Below, in pieces: positions 17,147-26,547 of a stretch of DNA of 64,000 nt. The translations under genes were made by a program, and so were the position numbers. How positions within the stretch are numbered: position 1 is the stretch's first letter; each line of letters starts with the position of its first letter. The notes under the pieces were generated by a model. That model did no database searches. It was not told where the DNA came from and worked only from the letters and a program-made list of their open reading frames with translations. Source of the DNA: Arthrobacter sp. B3I4 (lineage in GTDB: Bacteria; Actinomycetota; Actinomycetes; Actinomycetales; Micrococcaceae); contig NZ_JAUSYK010000001.1 of assembly GCF_030816855.1 (NCBI RefSeq), positions 2,232,001-2,296,000 on the forward strand, in the 5' to 3' direction.

Positions 17147-17800
17147 TTATTCTCCGGCCTGTTGCTGGGGTGCCGGAGCGCCGTCGTCGGACGGGGTGAC
17201 CGGCACGTAGGTGCCCTGCGAGCGGTTGCCCACCCGCAGAATTTCGCCGTTGCGCAGGTACCAGACGGTGCCGTCGTCGGCCCGGACACGGGTGATGCGC
17301 AGTCCCATGGACTCTACCGTGCCCACCACTTCCGAGGTCTCGATGACGTCGCCGATCCCGTACTGGTCCTCGATGGTGATGAAGATGCCGGCCAGGAAGT
17401 CCCGGATCAGCTGCTGGGCGCCGAAACCGATCGCGACGCCGAGGATACCGACGCTGGTCAGCAGCGGGGCGATGTTCACGTTGAGGTTCTGCAGCACGTA
17501 CATCACCGTGATAACGACGACGAGCACGCTCACCACGCTGTTGAGCAGCGACCCGATGGTATTGGCACGCTGTTCGCGGCGCTGGTGGTCCAGGGCGCGC
17601 AGTGCCGGCGCCACCCAGCGGAAATGCGGTTTCTTGAAGAAGGTGGTGCCCGCGGCGACGCGCTTGGTGATGCGCACGATCACGAAGGATGCCACCAGCC
17701 ACGCCGCGACACCGACCCCGATGCTGATCAGGACGCCCGGCAGATTGATGGACGAAATATCCGGCGGCGTCATGGGCTCGGCGGCGGTCAGACGGTACAT
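17147..17800 (-). CDS. Small MscS-family mechanosensitive channel
   Basis: This 217-residue protein has two N-terminal hydrophobic segments (about 23-45 and 88-105). The MscS core follows: NIAPLLTSVGILGVAIGFGAQQLI is the TM3 pore helix, and FLAGIFITIEDQYGIGDVIE is the beta-domain entry with the conserved GD motif. The cytoplasmic vestibule is truncated compared with E. coli MscS, as in short actinobacterial versions. It probably releases solutes on hypo-osmotic shock. It is the upstream gene of a two-gene operon with glbO. AAAGGAG lies about 13 nt upstream of ATG 17800. Confidence 0.85.
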   Translation of the reverse strand: MYRLTAAEPMTPPDISSINLPGVLISIGVGVAAWLVASFVIVRITKRVAAGTTFFKKPHFRWVAPALRALDHQRREQRANTIGSLLNSVVSVLVVVITVMYVLQNLNVNIAPLLTSVGILGVAIGFGAQQLIRDFLAGIFITIEDQYGIGDVIETSEVVGTVESMGLRITRVRADDGTVWYLRNGEILRVGNRSQGTYVPVTPSDDGAPAPQQQAGE

Positions 17801-17908
17801 CAGCGGGGGTTGCTCCTTTGGGCACGCCCGCGTTCGCCGGGCGCATAAGTCTCTGTTCGGCGCATTAGTCTCTGGCCAAGGTCAACTTTACCGCCGTAGC
17901 GTGGCCCC

Positions 17909-18916
17909 ATGCGCATTCTGGTCCTCGGCGGCACCGCCTTCCTGTCCGCAGAAATCGCCCGGCAGGCGCTCGCCGCCGGCCACGACGTGCTGTGCCTGGC
18001 GCGCGGAACCGGCTCCGCGCCGCCCGAGGGTGCGACCTGGCTGAAGGCGGACCGTTCGCTTGGGCCGTCGGCCTACGACGCGGCCGTTGCTGCGGGGGAG
18101 TGGGACGCCGTCATCGACGTCGCCCGGGAGCCGCGGTTCGCGGTGGAGGCGCTGGAAGCTCTGGCCGGAAGCGCCCGGCACTGGACGTTCGTCTCCAGCT
18201 GCTCGGTTTACGCCGACCATTCTGTCCCCGGCGCGGCGGAGGACGCGGCCCTGCTGCCCCCACTCGCCGCCAGCAGCGAAGCCACGGCGGAGAATTACGG
18301 CGAGGCGAAGTCAGCCATTGAGCACGCGACGGCGGAGCTCGCTGCCGACAAAGCACACCTGTGCCGTGCCGGGCTGATCGGAGGACCCGGCGACGGCTCG
18401 GACCGTTACGGCTACTGGCCCGCCCGGTTTGCGCGGGACGCCGCGCCGGTTCTCGCCCCGGACATCCCGGCGGACGCCACGCAGATCATCGACGTCCGGG
18501 ACCTTGCCGCCTGGCTGCTCGCCGCAGCGGCCAGCGGTGTGACCGGCGCGCTGAACGCCGTCGGTGAACCGGTGCCGTTCGCTGACTACCTTGAGGAATC
18601 TCGGCAGGTCGCAGGAGCGGCCGCCGAGGTGGTGCCCGTCCCGGCCAACTGGCTCGTCGCACACGGGGTCAACTACTGGGCGGGGCCCGAGTCGCTTCCC
18701 CTGTGGCTGCCGCCGGACCACGAGGGGTTTGCAACCCGCCGCAATGCCGCGGCGTTGTCGGCGGGGCTGCGGTTGCGTCCGTGGCAGGAAACACTGCAGG
18801 ACACCCTGGCCGACGAACGGCGCCGCGGGCTCGGCCGGGGCCGCAAGGCGGGCCTCAGCCCCGACACGGAGCGCCGGCTGCTGCAGGAGTTCCGGGCAGA
18901 AACTCAGCCCGCCTGA
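17909..18916 (+). CDS. NAD-dependent epimerase/dehydratase (extended SDR)
   Basis: This 335-residue protein begins MRILVLGGTAFLSAEIARQ, a Rossmann GGTxFL variant of the SDR glycine motif. It continues with FVSSCSVYADHSVPG (catalytic Ser region) and ENYGEAKSAIEHA, where Tyr and Lys sit in a YGEAK motif. The C-terminal substrate domain includes IIDVRDLAAWLL and GALNAVGEPVPF. This matches the reductase or epimerase-like SDRs common in actinobacteria; the substrate is unknown. It diverges from mscS and overlaps the end of osmC by 13 bp. Confidence 0.85.
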   Translation: MRILVLGGTAFLSAEIARQALAAGHDVLCLARGTGSAPPEGATWLKADRSLGPSAYDAAVAAGEWDAVIDVAREPRFAVEALEALAGSARHWTFVSSCSVYADHSVPGAAEDAALLPPLAASSEATAENYGEAKSAIEHATAELAADKAHLCRAGLIGGPGDGSDRYGYWPARFARDAAPVLAPDIPADATQIIDVRDLAAWLLAAAASGVTGALNAVGEPVPFADYLEESRQVAGAAAEVVPVPANWLVAHGVNYWAGPESLPLWLPPDHEGFATRRNAAALSAGLRLRPWQETLQDTLADERRRGLGRGRKAGLSPDTERRLLQEFRAETQPA

Positions 18917-19389
18917 CCCTCGACTCTGGCGGACGGCTCGTGCCGTACCGGGAAGTTGACGCTCCGGGCAATGAAGCAGACGGCGTTGGCCGCATGATGC
19001 AGTTCCGCCAGCAGCTCCGCCGACACCGCGGCCGCCGTCGTGACGTGGGGCCTAAGCGTGACCGACTCGAACTGCCCGCTGCCGTCCCGGTTGGTCCGCA
19101 TGACGCCCTCCGCCCGGTCCTCGTAGCCGGTCACCACCACGCCGTGCTTGACGGCCACGTGCAGGAAGGACAGCATGTGGCACTGCGAGAGCGCGGCCAG
19201 CAGCAGCTGTTCGGGGTTGTACCGCTCCCGGTCGCCGTGGAACGTCGGGTCCGCTGAGCCCTTCAGGACGGGCAGCCCAGGGATCTCGATGTCGTGGTCC
19301 CGGGAGTAGCCGCGGTAAGAGGAGGTCCCACCGCCCAGGTTCCCGGTCCAGCGGACGGTCAGGGCGTAATGGTGCTCGTCCAGGCTCAT
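18904..19389 (-). CDS. OsmC family peroxiredoxin-like protein
   Basis: This 161-residue protein belongs to the OsmC/Ohr superfamily, thiol-dependent hydroperoxide reductases. It has YNPEQLLLAALSQCHMLSFLH, which contains the first peroxidatic Cys, and AELHHAANAVCFIARSVNFP, which contains the second Cys. The spacing fits the OsmC/YhfA-type branch. A GGAGG motif sits 4 nt before ATG 19389. It is 13 bp downstream of pepN on the same strand and is probably translated from the same message. It overlaps the epimerase gene tail to tail. Confidence 0.88.
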   Translation of the reverse strand: MSLDEHHYALTVRWTGNLGGGTSSYRGYSRDHDIEIPGLPVLKGSADPTFHGDRERYNPEQLLLAALSQCHMLSFLHVAVKHGVVVTGYEDRAEGVMRTNRDGSGQFESVTLRPHVTTAAAVSAELLAELHHAANAVCFIARSVNFPVRHEPSARVEGQAG

Positions 19390-19402
19390 GCCGCCTCCGG
19401 TC

Positions 19403-21964
19403 CTAGACGTCAGCCGCGCGGGCGCGCAGGGCGCGGGCAACGCCGTCGCGGTTTTCCAGCATCATCCGGCGCAGCGCGGCGCTGTCTTCCGGTAGCGCCG
19501 CCAGGAACTCGTCGGTGCGGTCCACGGTCGCCTGCGTGGTCAGCTGCGCCGGGTAAAGCCCGACGACGATCTGCTGCGCGAGCGCGTGGGTTCGGTTCTT
19601 CACGATGCCCGGAACGGCGTCGAAGTACTTCTCCGCGTACGGCTCCAACAGCGAGGTGTCCAGTACCCGGGTGAAGCCGGCGACCGCCGAGCCCTGCAGT
19701 GCGTTGGACAGTTCGCCCTTGACCACAATCGATTCCCAGGCAGCTGCCTTGGCCTCGGCGGTGGGGATCGCGGCCTTGGCCAGTGCCGCGGCGTTCTGGC
19801 CGGTGGCGGTGTTGTCGTGGGCCAGCTCGGCGTCGATCTCCGGTTGCCCGGCGCGGCCACCGACCACCAGGGAGGTAAGCAGCTCCCAGCGCAGGTCCTG
19901 GTCCACGGTCAGGCCCTTAAGTTCCACAGTGCCCTCCAGCAGGCCGGTGACGGTGTCCAGCTGGGCGCTGCTGCGGGCGAGCAGGGCGTAGGACTTGACG
20001 AACTGCAGCTGCGCGTCGGAGCCGGCCGGGACCCGGGACGCGAGCTCCCAGAGCCGGTCGGCCGCGGCGGTCGCGGTGGCTTCCTTGTGCTCGGCGGCGA
20101 CGTAGAAGTTCAGCGTCGTCGCGAGCTGGCGGAGCTGGACAAGGATGACGGACGAGTCGGATTCCTCGGCGATGTTGGCCAGGATCAGCTCCACATAGCC
20201 GCGGGCCGGGGTTTCGCCGTCACGTGCGGCGTCCCAGGCCGAGCCCCAGACGAGCGTCCGCGGCAGGCTCCGGCTGAAGTCCTTGAGGTGCGCCGTGGCG
20301 GTGGCCAGCGACTTCGGATCAAGCCGGACCTTGGCGTAGGCCAGGTCGTCGTCGTTGAGCAGGATCAGGTCCGGCTGCGCGAGCCCGGCCAGCGCCGGAA
20401 CCGGGGTGCGTTCGCCGTCGACGTCGAGCTCCTCGCGGTGCACACGCTCGAGCTTTCCGGCGTCGTCCAGGTTGTAGAACCCGACGGCGAGCCGGTGCGG
20501 GCGGATGGTCGGCTGCGCGTCAGGGGCTGACTGCAGGATGGCGAAGGAGGAGATGGTGCCGTCCTCACCGACGGTCAGTTCGGGCTTGAGCGTGTTGACG
20601 CCGGCGGTTTCCAGCCAGAGCCGTCCCCAGTGGTCCAGGTCCCGGCCGCTGGCCTTTTCCAGTTCGATCATCAGGTCGCTGAGCTCGGTGTTCTGCCAGG
20701 AGTGCTTGCGGAAGTATTCGCGGACGCCGGCCATGAACTCCTCCGGCCCCACCCAGGCCACCAGCTGCCGGAGCACGGAGGCGCCCTTGGCGTAGGTGAT
20801 GCCGTCGAAGTTCACCTCGACGTCCTGCAGGTCGTTGATCTCGGCGAAAATCGGGTGCGTGGTGGGCAGCTGATCCTGGCGGTAGGCCCAGGACTTCTCC
20901 ACCGACGCGAAGGTGGTCCAGGCGGCGTCGAACTTGGTGTTCTCGACGGCGGCGAGGTGGGACATGTACTCCGCGAAAGATTCGTTGAGCCAAAGGTCGT
21001 TCCACCAGCGCATCGTCACCAGGTCGCCGAACCACATGTGCGCCAGCTCGTGCAGCACGGTGATGGCGCGCCGTTCCACCTGGGCGTCGGTGACCTTGCT
21101 GCGGAAGACGTAGCCTTCCAGGATGGTGACGGCGCCGGCGTTTTCCATGGCGCCGGCGTTGAACTCCGGGACGAAGAGCTGGTCGTACTTCTCGAACGGG
21201 TACGGGCAGCCGAACTGGGCCTCGAAGAACTCAAAGCCCTGGCGGGTGAGTTCGAAGATGTTCTCCGCGTCCAGGTACTGCATCAACGACTTGCGGGCGA
21301 ACACCCCCAGCGGGGTGACTTTTCCGTCGGCAGACGTCACTTCGCTGCGGACGGACTGGTACGGACCGGCGATGAGCGCCGTGACGTAGGAGGAAAGCCG
21401 GGGCGTGGGGGCAAATTCCCAGACCGAACGTGCAGTGCCGTCTTCGCCGGGAATGGTTTCGACCGGTGCCGGGGTGGGGGAGTTGGAGATGATGTCCCAG
21501 TGCGAGGGTGCGGTGACGGTGAAGGTGAAGCTGGCTTTGAGGTCGGGCTGTTCGAAGACGGCGAACATGCGCCGGGAATCCGGGACCTCGAACTGGGTGT
21601 ACAGGTAGACCTCGTTGTCCACCGGGTCCACGAAGCGGTGCAGTCCCTCGCCGGTGTTCATGTAGGGGGCGTCGGCGACGACCAGCAGCTCGTTCTCGAC
21701 GGCAAGGTCCGGCAGCTGGATCCGGATGCCGTCGGAAACTTCCGCCGGGTCCAGTTCGCGGCCGTTGAGCGTGACGCTGTGCACCGTGTGGGTCACGGCG
21801 TCTATGAAAGTCGAGGACCCCGGCTTGGCGCTGAAGCTGACGGCGGTGGTGGAGCCGAAGACCTTATCGCCGCGGGTCAGGTCGAGGCTGACTTCATAGG
21901 AGTCCACGGCGATGAGGGCGGCGCGCTCGCGGGCCTCGGCGCGGGTGAGGTTCATACCGGGCAA
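19403..21964 (-). CDS. pepN: Aminopeptidase N (M1 zinc metallopeptidase)
   Basis: PepN releases N-terminal amino acids from peptides in the cytoplasm. The 853-residue protein has the M1 hallmarks: GAMENAG (271-277, exopeptidase motif) and HELAH (305-309) with the third zinc ligand Glu328 in NESFAEYM. The long helical C-terminal domain (from about 520) is of the ERAP1-like type. TTG 21964 is preferred because GGAGG is 6 nt upstream and MPGMNLTRAEA matches the N-terminus I recall for streptomycete PepN; ATG 21955 is the alternative. It forms an operon with osmC. Confidence 0.95.
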   Translation of the reverse strand: MPGMNLTRAEARERAALIAVDSYEVSLDLTRGDKVFGSTTAVSFSAKPGSSTFIDAVTHTVHSVTLNGRELDPAEVSDGIRIQLPDLAVENELLVVADAPYMNTGEGLHRFVDPVDNEVYLYTQFEVPDSRRMFAVFEQPDLKASFTFTVTAPSHWDIISNSPTPAPVETIPGEDGTARSVWEFAPTPRLSSYVTALIAGPYQSVRSEVTSADGKVTPLGVFARKSLMQYLDAENIFELTRQGFEFFEAQFGCPYPFEKYDQLFVPEFNAGAMENAGAVTILEGYVFRSKVTDAQVERRAITVLHELAHMWFGDLVTMRWWNDLWLNESFAEYMSHLAAVENTKFDAAWTTFASVEKSWAYRQDQLPTTHPIFAEINDLQDVEVNFDGITYAKGASVLRQLVAWVGPEEFMAGVREYFRKHSWQNTELSDLMIELEKASGRDLDHWGRLWLETAGVNTLKPELTVGEDGTISSFAILQSAPDAQPTIRPHRLAVGFYNLDDAGKLERVHREELDVDGERTPVPALAGLAQPDLILLNDDDLAYAKVRLDPKSLATATAHLKDFSRSLPRTLVWGSAWDAARDGETPARGYVELILANIAEESDSSVILVQLRQLATTLNFYVAAEHKEATATAAADRLWELASRVPAGSDAQLQFVKSYALLARSSAQLDTVTGLLEGTVELKGLTVDQDLRWELLTSLVVGGRAGQPEIDAELAHDNTATGQNAAALAKAAIPTAEAKAAAWESIVVKGELSNALQGSAVAGFTRVLDTSLLEPYAEKYFDAVPGIVKNRTHALAQQIVVGLYPAQLTTQATVDRTDEFLAALPEDSAALRRMMLENRDGVARALRARAADV

Positions 21965-22096
21965 GGGGTGCCTCCAGGAGTGGTGGGAACGGGAGAATCC
22001 ATACGTGAAATCATTCTTTCACGCCCCGGGTGGTTGGCAAGTCAGCCGGTCCCGCCCGAAGCCTCCCGGCAGCTTGCGCAGGGGTAGCGTTGTGGC

Positions 22097-23098
22097 ATGG
22101 GAAAGTTTCGGGAATCCGTTGATGTCAGGGCCCTGCGCTTCGCCGTGGGCTTCCCCCTTGCCCTGGCTGCGGCTTTCGTGGTCTGCGCGCTTCTGATCCG
22201 CTCGAACCTGCCCGAGCCGCTGGCCGTCCGCTGGTCCGGTGCGGGCGCTGTTGATTTCGCCCCCTTCGGAGCGGTGGTGGGGGTCGGTGCGGCCATGATC
22301 GTGCTGATCGGCTGGGCTGTGCTGTTGCAGGCAGCGCCGCTGTCCCGCCCGGCGCTCCTGCGCCGGTTCATGATGGGTATGGGGCTTACGGTGAGTCTCT
22401 TCGTCACCGCCGTGCTGGCCGCGGTGCTGGTCGGCCAGCTGGGCCTGGCCAACGCGAGGGAAGCCAAAGTGGACGTGACCATCCTGGCCATGGGCAGCGG
22501 TGCGGCGCTGGGCCTCGGCGTCGTGATGGGTTTCGTCTTCAAAGCGGACGAACGGTGGTCCGCCGACGACGAACGGGCCGTGCAGGCGGCGCTGGAACGG
22601 GAACTCGACCCCGACCTGGCCAAGGACTCCATGAGCCTCTGGGTCCACGCCCGCAGTTCCGTCTTCGTGATGCTGGCGATCGCCACGCTGTTTCCGGCGG
22701 CCCTGCTGAGCATCGCGGTTCCCTGGCTGTCAGCTCTTTTGGTGGCTGCCGCGGTGTTGGCGGCGCTGTTCCTCTTCGCCCGGATCCGGGTAGACCGCAG
22801 CGGGCTGCGGGTCTTCGCCGCCGGGTTCGTGCGGGTCCTGGACGTGCCCGCCGGCGCGATCTCGGCGGCCACCCCGAAACAGATCAAGGCCGCCGACTTC
22901 GGCGGCTGGGGCTACCGCAGCCACGGCGGCACGACGGCGATGCTCGTCGCCAGCGGGCCCGCCGTCGTCGTGGACCGCTCCGACGGCCGCCGCGTGGCAG
23001 TCAGCGGCGGCAGCGTGACGGCCGCGGACAACGTGGCGCAGGTGCTCTCCCGGGTGGCGGCCCGGGCCCGCCGCAACGGTGGGACCCCGGTCAGCTGA
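22097..23098 (+). CDS. DUF1648-domain membrane protein
   Basis: This 333-residue protein has about six hydrophobic helices. The N-terminal part, NLPEPLAVRWSGAGAVDFAP, matches the DUF1648 pattern (L-P-x-x-hydrophobic-P-x-H-W/R-x-G-G), here with R and S in place of the usual H-W-x. Two pairs of helices and a C-terminal soluble PH-like portion follow (IRVDRSGLRVFAAGF onward, about residues 235-325). Similar proteins occur near signalling or efflux genes, but none is here. It diverges from pepN. Function is unknown. Confidence 0.7.
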   Translation: MGKFRESVDVRALRFAVGFPLALAAAFVVCALLIRSNLPEPLAVRWSGAGAVDFAPFGAVVGVGAAMIVLIGWAVLLQAAPLSRPALLRRFMMGMGLTVSLFVTAVLAAVLVGQLGLANAREAKVDVTILAMGSGAALGLGVVMGFVFKADERWSADDERAVQAALERELDPDLAKDSMSLWVHARSSVFVMLAIATLFPAALLSIAVPWLSALLVAAAVLAALFLFARIRVDRSGLRVFAAGFVRVLDVPAGAISAATPKQIKAADFGGWGYRSHGGTTAMLVASGPAVVVDRSDGRRVAVSGGSVTAADNVAQVLSRVAARARRNGGTPVS

Positions 23099-23226
23099 GC
23101 GGGCCGGCGGGACGCGGGCAGGTGTGCGAACCGGCGGGACGCCGCTCCGACAGCCCGAGTAGGCTTGGAGTAACCCTGAACAGCCGCGCCGGAAGTTCTC
23201 CGGCGCCCACAGAACGGACCGTCCCC

Positions 23227-23721
23227 ATGGCCTCTGCCCCCGACTTCCCGCGCGTCCACATCGCCACCGACCACGCCGGCATGGAACTCAGCGCCCACCT
23301 CGTGGGGCACCTGGGCGCCAAGGGCTACGAGGTAGTCGACCACGGCCCGAAGGTCTATGACGCACAGGATGACTACCCCTCCTTCTGCATCAACGCCGCC
23401 CGCGCCGTCGTGGCTGACCTGGCAGCCGGCACCCCGGCCCTCGGCATCGTCCTGGGCGGCTCCGGCAACGGTGAACAGATCGCTGCGAACAAGGTCAAAG
23501 GCGTCCGGGCCGCCCTGGCCTGGAACCTCTCCACGGCCAAGCTGGCCCGCGAGCACAACGACGCCAATGTCGTCGCTGTCGGCGGCCGCCAGCACAGCGT
23601 TGACGAGGCCACGGAGATCATTGAGGCCTTCCTGAGCGAACCCTTCAGCAACGACGAGCGCCACGTCCGCCGGATCGGCAAGATCGCCGCCTACGAGGCC
23701 ACCGGCGAGGTTGTCGAGTAG
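23227..23721 (+). CDS. rpiB: Ribose-5-phosphate isomerase B
   Basis: RpiB interconverts ribose-5-phosphate and ribulose-5-phosphate in the pentose phosphate pathway. This 164-residue protein starts near HIATDHAGMEL (phosphate/substrate residues in DHAG 15-18) and has VLGGSGNGEQIAANKVKGVR. Glu83 occupies the position that is Cys in E. coli RpiB, the arrangement known from Mycobacterium tuberculosis RpiB. It is followed by the nei-type glycosylase, whose GTG start shares one base with the rpiB TAG. Confidence 0.95.
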   Translation: MASAPDFPRVHIATDHAGMELSAHLVGHLGAKGYEVVDHGPKVYDAQDDYPSFCINAARAVVADLAAGTPALGIVLGGSGNGEQIAANKVKGVRAALAWNLSTAKLAREHNDANVVAVGGRQHSVDEATEIIEAFLSEPFSNDERHVRRIGKIAAYEATGEVVE

Positions 23722-24632
23722 TGCCGGAAGGGCATTCCGTCCACCGGCTGGCCCGGCAGTTCGCGGACGTCTTCGTGGGGGAGCGGCTGGCCGTGTCCAG
23801 CCCGCAGGGGCGCTTCGTGCAGGGCGCGGCGCTGCTTGACGGCCACGTCCTCAGCGGGTCCGAGGCGCACGGCAAGCACCTGTTCCTCCGCTTCGAGCAC
23901 GGCCTGGTGCTGCATGTGCACCTGGGCCTCTACGGCGCCTGGGACTTCGGCGGGGACGCCGGTTTCCGTGGCGCCTCCAGCATCGGCGCGCCCCGCAGAA
24001 TAGGGGAGCGCGAGGTCTACGACGACGGCGGGGACAGCGAGCACCCGGGGGACGGGGAGTACGCCGGGCCGCCGGCTCCGGTGGGCGCCGTCCGGGTGCG
24101 CCTGGCGAGCAGCCGCGGCTGGGCCGACCTCCGCGGGGCCACCACCTGCGAGGCGCTCACCGATGCCGAGGCCGCTGCCGTGACCGCCCGGCTGGGTCCC
24201 GATCCGCTGCGGAACCAGCCCGGCGACCGGGACAGCTTTCTCGCGGCCCTGGCGAAGAAGCGCACCCCGCTGGCCACCCTGCTGATGGACCAAAAGGTGA
24301 TTGCCGGCGTCGGGAACGTCTACCGGGCCGAACTGCTGTTCCGGCAACGGCTGGACCCCTGGCTGCCCGGAACGGCACTGCCGCCTGAAGCGGCCGCGCT
24401 GCTCTGGGACGACACGGTTGCCCTGATGTCCGACGGCGTGCGCGACGGCCGGATCATCACCACCCCGGCGCGCTACTGGGCGGACACCGCAGGCGGGCTG
24501 CCCGAGCCGGAGGACGCGCACTTCGTGTACCGGCGGCAGGGCCAGGCATGCCGGGACTGCGGAACGGCCGTGGCTCTGACGGAGCACGGTGCCCGGAAAC
24601 TTTACTGGTGCCCGGCCTGCCAGCAAGGCTGA
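23721..24632 (+). CDS. Fpg/Nei family DNA glycosylase (endonuclease VIII-like)
   Basis: This 303-residue base-excision-repair enzyme starts PEGHSVHRLA after the initiator. Pro2 and Glu3 are the catalytic residues, and PEGHS/T distinguishes Nei from Fpg (PELPE). The helix-two-turn-helix LLMDQKVIAGVGNVYRAELL is present, as is the C-terminal zinc finger CRDCG...CPAC. An insert rich in Gly and Asp (YDDGGDSEHPGDGEYAGP, about residues 95-115) lengthens the N-terminal domain. GTG 23721 overlaps the rpiB stop by 1 bp, so translation is coupled. Confidence 0.9.
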   Translation: MPEGHSVHRLARQFADVFVGERLAVSSPQGRFVQGAALLDGHVLSGSEAHGKHLFLRFEHGLVLHVHLGLYGAWDFGGDAGFRGASSIGAPRRIGEREVYDDGGDSEHPGDGEYAGPPAPVGAVRVRLASSRGWADLRGATTCEALTDAEAAAVTARLGPDPLRNQPGDRDSFLAALAKKRTPLATLLMDQKVIAGVGNVYRAELLFRQRLDPWLPGTALPPEAAALLWDDTVALMSDGVRDGRIITTPARYWADTAGGLPEPEDAHFVYRRQGQACRDCGTAVALTEHGARKLYWCPACQQG

Positions 24633-24646
24633 GCCGGCCGGGAACG

Positions 24647-24670
24647 AAAAAAGGCCCCCGGTGAGGGGCC
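24647..24670 (-). terminator. Terminator of tRNA-Gly
   Basis: On the reverse strand, GGCCCC-TCACCG-GGGGCC is followed by six T residues (24647-24652). It lies 19 bp beyond the 3' end of tRNA-Gly. Confidence 0.85.
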
Positions 24671-24688
24671 CTGCTTCCTGATATTCGG

Positions 24689-24759
24689 AGGGGACGACGG
24701 GAATCGAACCCGCGTAATCAGTTTGGAAGACTGAGGCTTTACCATTAAGCTACGTCCCC
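24689..24759 (-). tRNA. tRNA-Gly (TCC)
   Basis: The reverse strand gives acceptor stem GGGGACG/CGTCCCC, anticodon loop CTTCCAA with anticodon TCC, T-arm GGGTTCGATTCCC and discriminator T, as expected for glycine. CCA is not encoded. Confidence 0.95.
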
Positions 24760-24846
24760 GGGAACTTACTGGAACTCCAGCAAACTTCCGGGCGGCTGTT
24801 GAAGCCGGATATAACTAAACCCAATGCAGAGCCCCGGTGTCAAATG

Positions 24847-24875
24847 TGCAAATGGCCACATGATGACCGTAGACT
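24847..24875 (+). promoter_or_regulatory. Promoter of tRNA-Pro
   Basis: TGCAAA (24847-24852) and TAGACT (24870-24875) are separated by 17 bp. The predicted start falls a few bases before the tRNA 5' end. Confidence 0.45.
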
Positions 24876-24889
24876 GTTCTGTGCACTTA

Positions 24890-24964
24890 CGGGGTGTAGC
24901 TCAGCTTGGCTAGAGCGCCTGCTTTGGGAGCAGGAAGTCGCAGGTTCAAATCCTGTCACCCCGA
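24890..24964 (+). tRNA. tRNA-Pro (TGG)
   Basis: The acceptor stem is CGGGGTG/CACCCCG and the anticodon arm is CCTGC-TTTGGGA-GCAGG with anticodon TGG. The T-arm is present and the discriminator is A. CCA is not encoded. It sits 68 bp upstream of tig, and no terminator is obvious between them. Confidence 0.95.
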
Positions 24965-25032
24965 CTCTGCAGCAGCTGCCACAGCTGTGGCATTGCAGAA
25001 CCCCATCCCCCAAAACCAGGAGTACTTAGACT

Positions 25033-26442
25033 GTGAAGAGCGCTGTCGAGAACCTCACCCCCACGCGGGTCAAGCTCAATGTTGAGGTCCCCTTTGAGGA
25101 ATTGAAGCCCAGCATCGCAGAGGCATACAAGACTGTTGCTTCGCAGATCCAGGTCCCCGGCTTCCGCAAGGGCAAGGTCCCTTCCAAGCTCATCGACCAG
25201 CGCGTCGGCCGCGGGTACGTCCTGGAGACGGCCATCAACGAAGGCCTCAACGGCTGGTACCAGGCCGCCGTGCAGGAAACCGGCATCCGCCCGCTGAGCC
25301 GCCCCGAGGTTGAAATCACCGAGGTCCCGGACCCGTCCGCCACCGACGGTGAGCTCAAGTTCCACGCCGAGGTCGACATCCGCCCGGAGATCGAACTCCC
25401 GGACTACGCCGGCATCAAGGTCGAGGTCGCCGCTGCCGAGTCCTCCGACGCCGACGTCGACAAGGCCCTCGACGAACTCCGCGGCCGCTTCGGCACGCTG
25501 AAGTCTGTTGACCGCCCGGCCGCCGATAACGACTTCCTGACGATCGACATCACCGCCACGATCGACGGCGCCGAGGTCGACTCCGCATCCGGCCTGTCCT
25601 ACCAGGTCGGCGCCGGCACCATGCTCGAGGGCCTGGACGAGGCCGTCACCGGGCTCAGCGCCGATGAAGACGCCATCTCCGACACCACTCTCGTTGGCGG
25701 TGACCACGCCGGCGAGTCCGCTCAGGTGAAGGTTGTCGTCAAGGCCGTCAAGGAACGCGAGCTCCCCGAGGCGGACGACGACTTCGCCCAGCTGGCGTCC
25801 GAGTTTGACACCCTGGCCGAGCTCCGCGAGGACCTCGCCAAGCAGGCCGCCGACTCCAAGACCGTCGAGCAGGGCGTCGAGGCCCGCGACAAGGTGCTGG
25901 ACAAGCTCGTCGAGCTCGTCGAGGTCCCGGTCCCGGAATCCGTCGTCGAAGAGCAGCTTGAGCAGCACTTCAGCGCCGAGAACTCCCACGGTGAAGGCGA
26001 CCACGACACCGAGGAGCACCGCGCCGAGGTCAAGGCCAACACCGAGCGGGCCTTCCAGAACGAAATCATCCTTGACGCCATCGCGGAAAAGGAAGAAGTC
26101 AACGTCACTCAGAACGAGTTGATCGACTACATCGTCACCACCGCCAGCCAGTACGGCATGGACCCGAACCAGTTCGCCCAGATCATCGATCAGAGCGGCC
26201 AGGTTCCGATGATGGTTTCCGAGGTGCGCCGCCGTAAGGCACTCGCCGTCGTCCTCGGCCAGGCCGAGGTCACCGACTCCGAGGGCAACAAGGTTGACCT
26301 GAGCGACTTCGTCCGCCCCGGCGGCGAAGAGGCTTCCTTCGAGGATGCGTCCTTCGAGGAAGCAGACGTCGAGGGCGAAGCAGCCGAAGAAACCGCCGTC
26401 GAAGAGCCGAAGAGCGATGACCCCGCGGCAGTGAAGTTCTAG
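25033..26442 (+). CDS. tig: Trigger factor
   Basis: Trigger factor is the ribosome-bound chaperone and peptidyl-prolyl isomerase that meets nascent chains at the exit tunnel. This 469-residue protein has the ribosome-docking motif GFRKGKVP in the N-terminal domain (residues about 44-51) and an FKBP-type middle domain. The helical C-terminal domain carries the conserved [18 protein letters not shown] segment. The last 40 residues are highly acidic ([20 protein letters not shown]), as in other actinobacteria. GTG 25033 has AGGAG 10 nt upstream. It starts the tig-clpP1-clpP2-clpX protein quality control block. Confidence 0.96.
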   Translation: MKSAVENLTPTRVKLNVEVPFEELKPSIAEAYKTVASQIQVPGFRKGKVPSKLIDQRVGRGYVLETAINEGLNGWYQAAVQETGIRPLSRPEVEITEVPDPSATDGELKFHAEVDIRPEIELPDYAGIKVEVAAAESSDADVDKALDELRGRFGTLKSVDRPAADNDFLTIDITATIDGAEVDSASGLSYQVGAGTMLEGLDEAVTGLSADEDAISDTTLVGGDHAGESAQVKVVVKAVKERELPEADDDFAQLASEFDTLAELREDLAKQAADSKTVEQGVEARDKVLDKLVELVEVPVPESVVEEQLEQHFSAENSHGEGDHDTEEHRAEVKANTERAFQNEIILDAIAEKEEVNVTQNELIDYIVTTASQYGMDPNQFAQIIDQSGQVPMMVSEVRRRKALAVVLGQAEVTDSEGNKVDLSDFVRPGGEEASFEDASFEEADVEGEAAEETAVEEPKSDDPAAVKF

Positions 26443-26469
26443 GCCGCACAGTCCCCGCAGTTCCCGCCC

Positions 26470-26498
26470 GCACCCCCGGATCACCGATCCGGGGGTGC
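26470..26498 (+). terminator. Stem-loop after tig
   Basis: GCACCCCCGGATC and GATCCGGGGGTGC form a 13-bp stem with a 3-nt loop directly after tig. A T-tract is lacking (CGCATTT follows), so termination may be partial. Confidence 0.6.
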
Positions 26499-26547
26499 CG
26501 CATTTAAGGCCGGTTTTTAAGCCGTGGACGAAGCCTCCGGGGCAAAC

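Noticed and set aside
24946..26484. 512-codon reverse-strand open frame opposite tig
   Set aside because: It is antisense to trigger factor and overlaps tRNA-Pro, so it cannot be coding.
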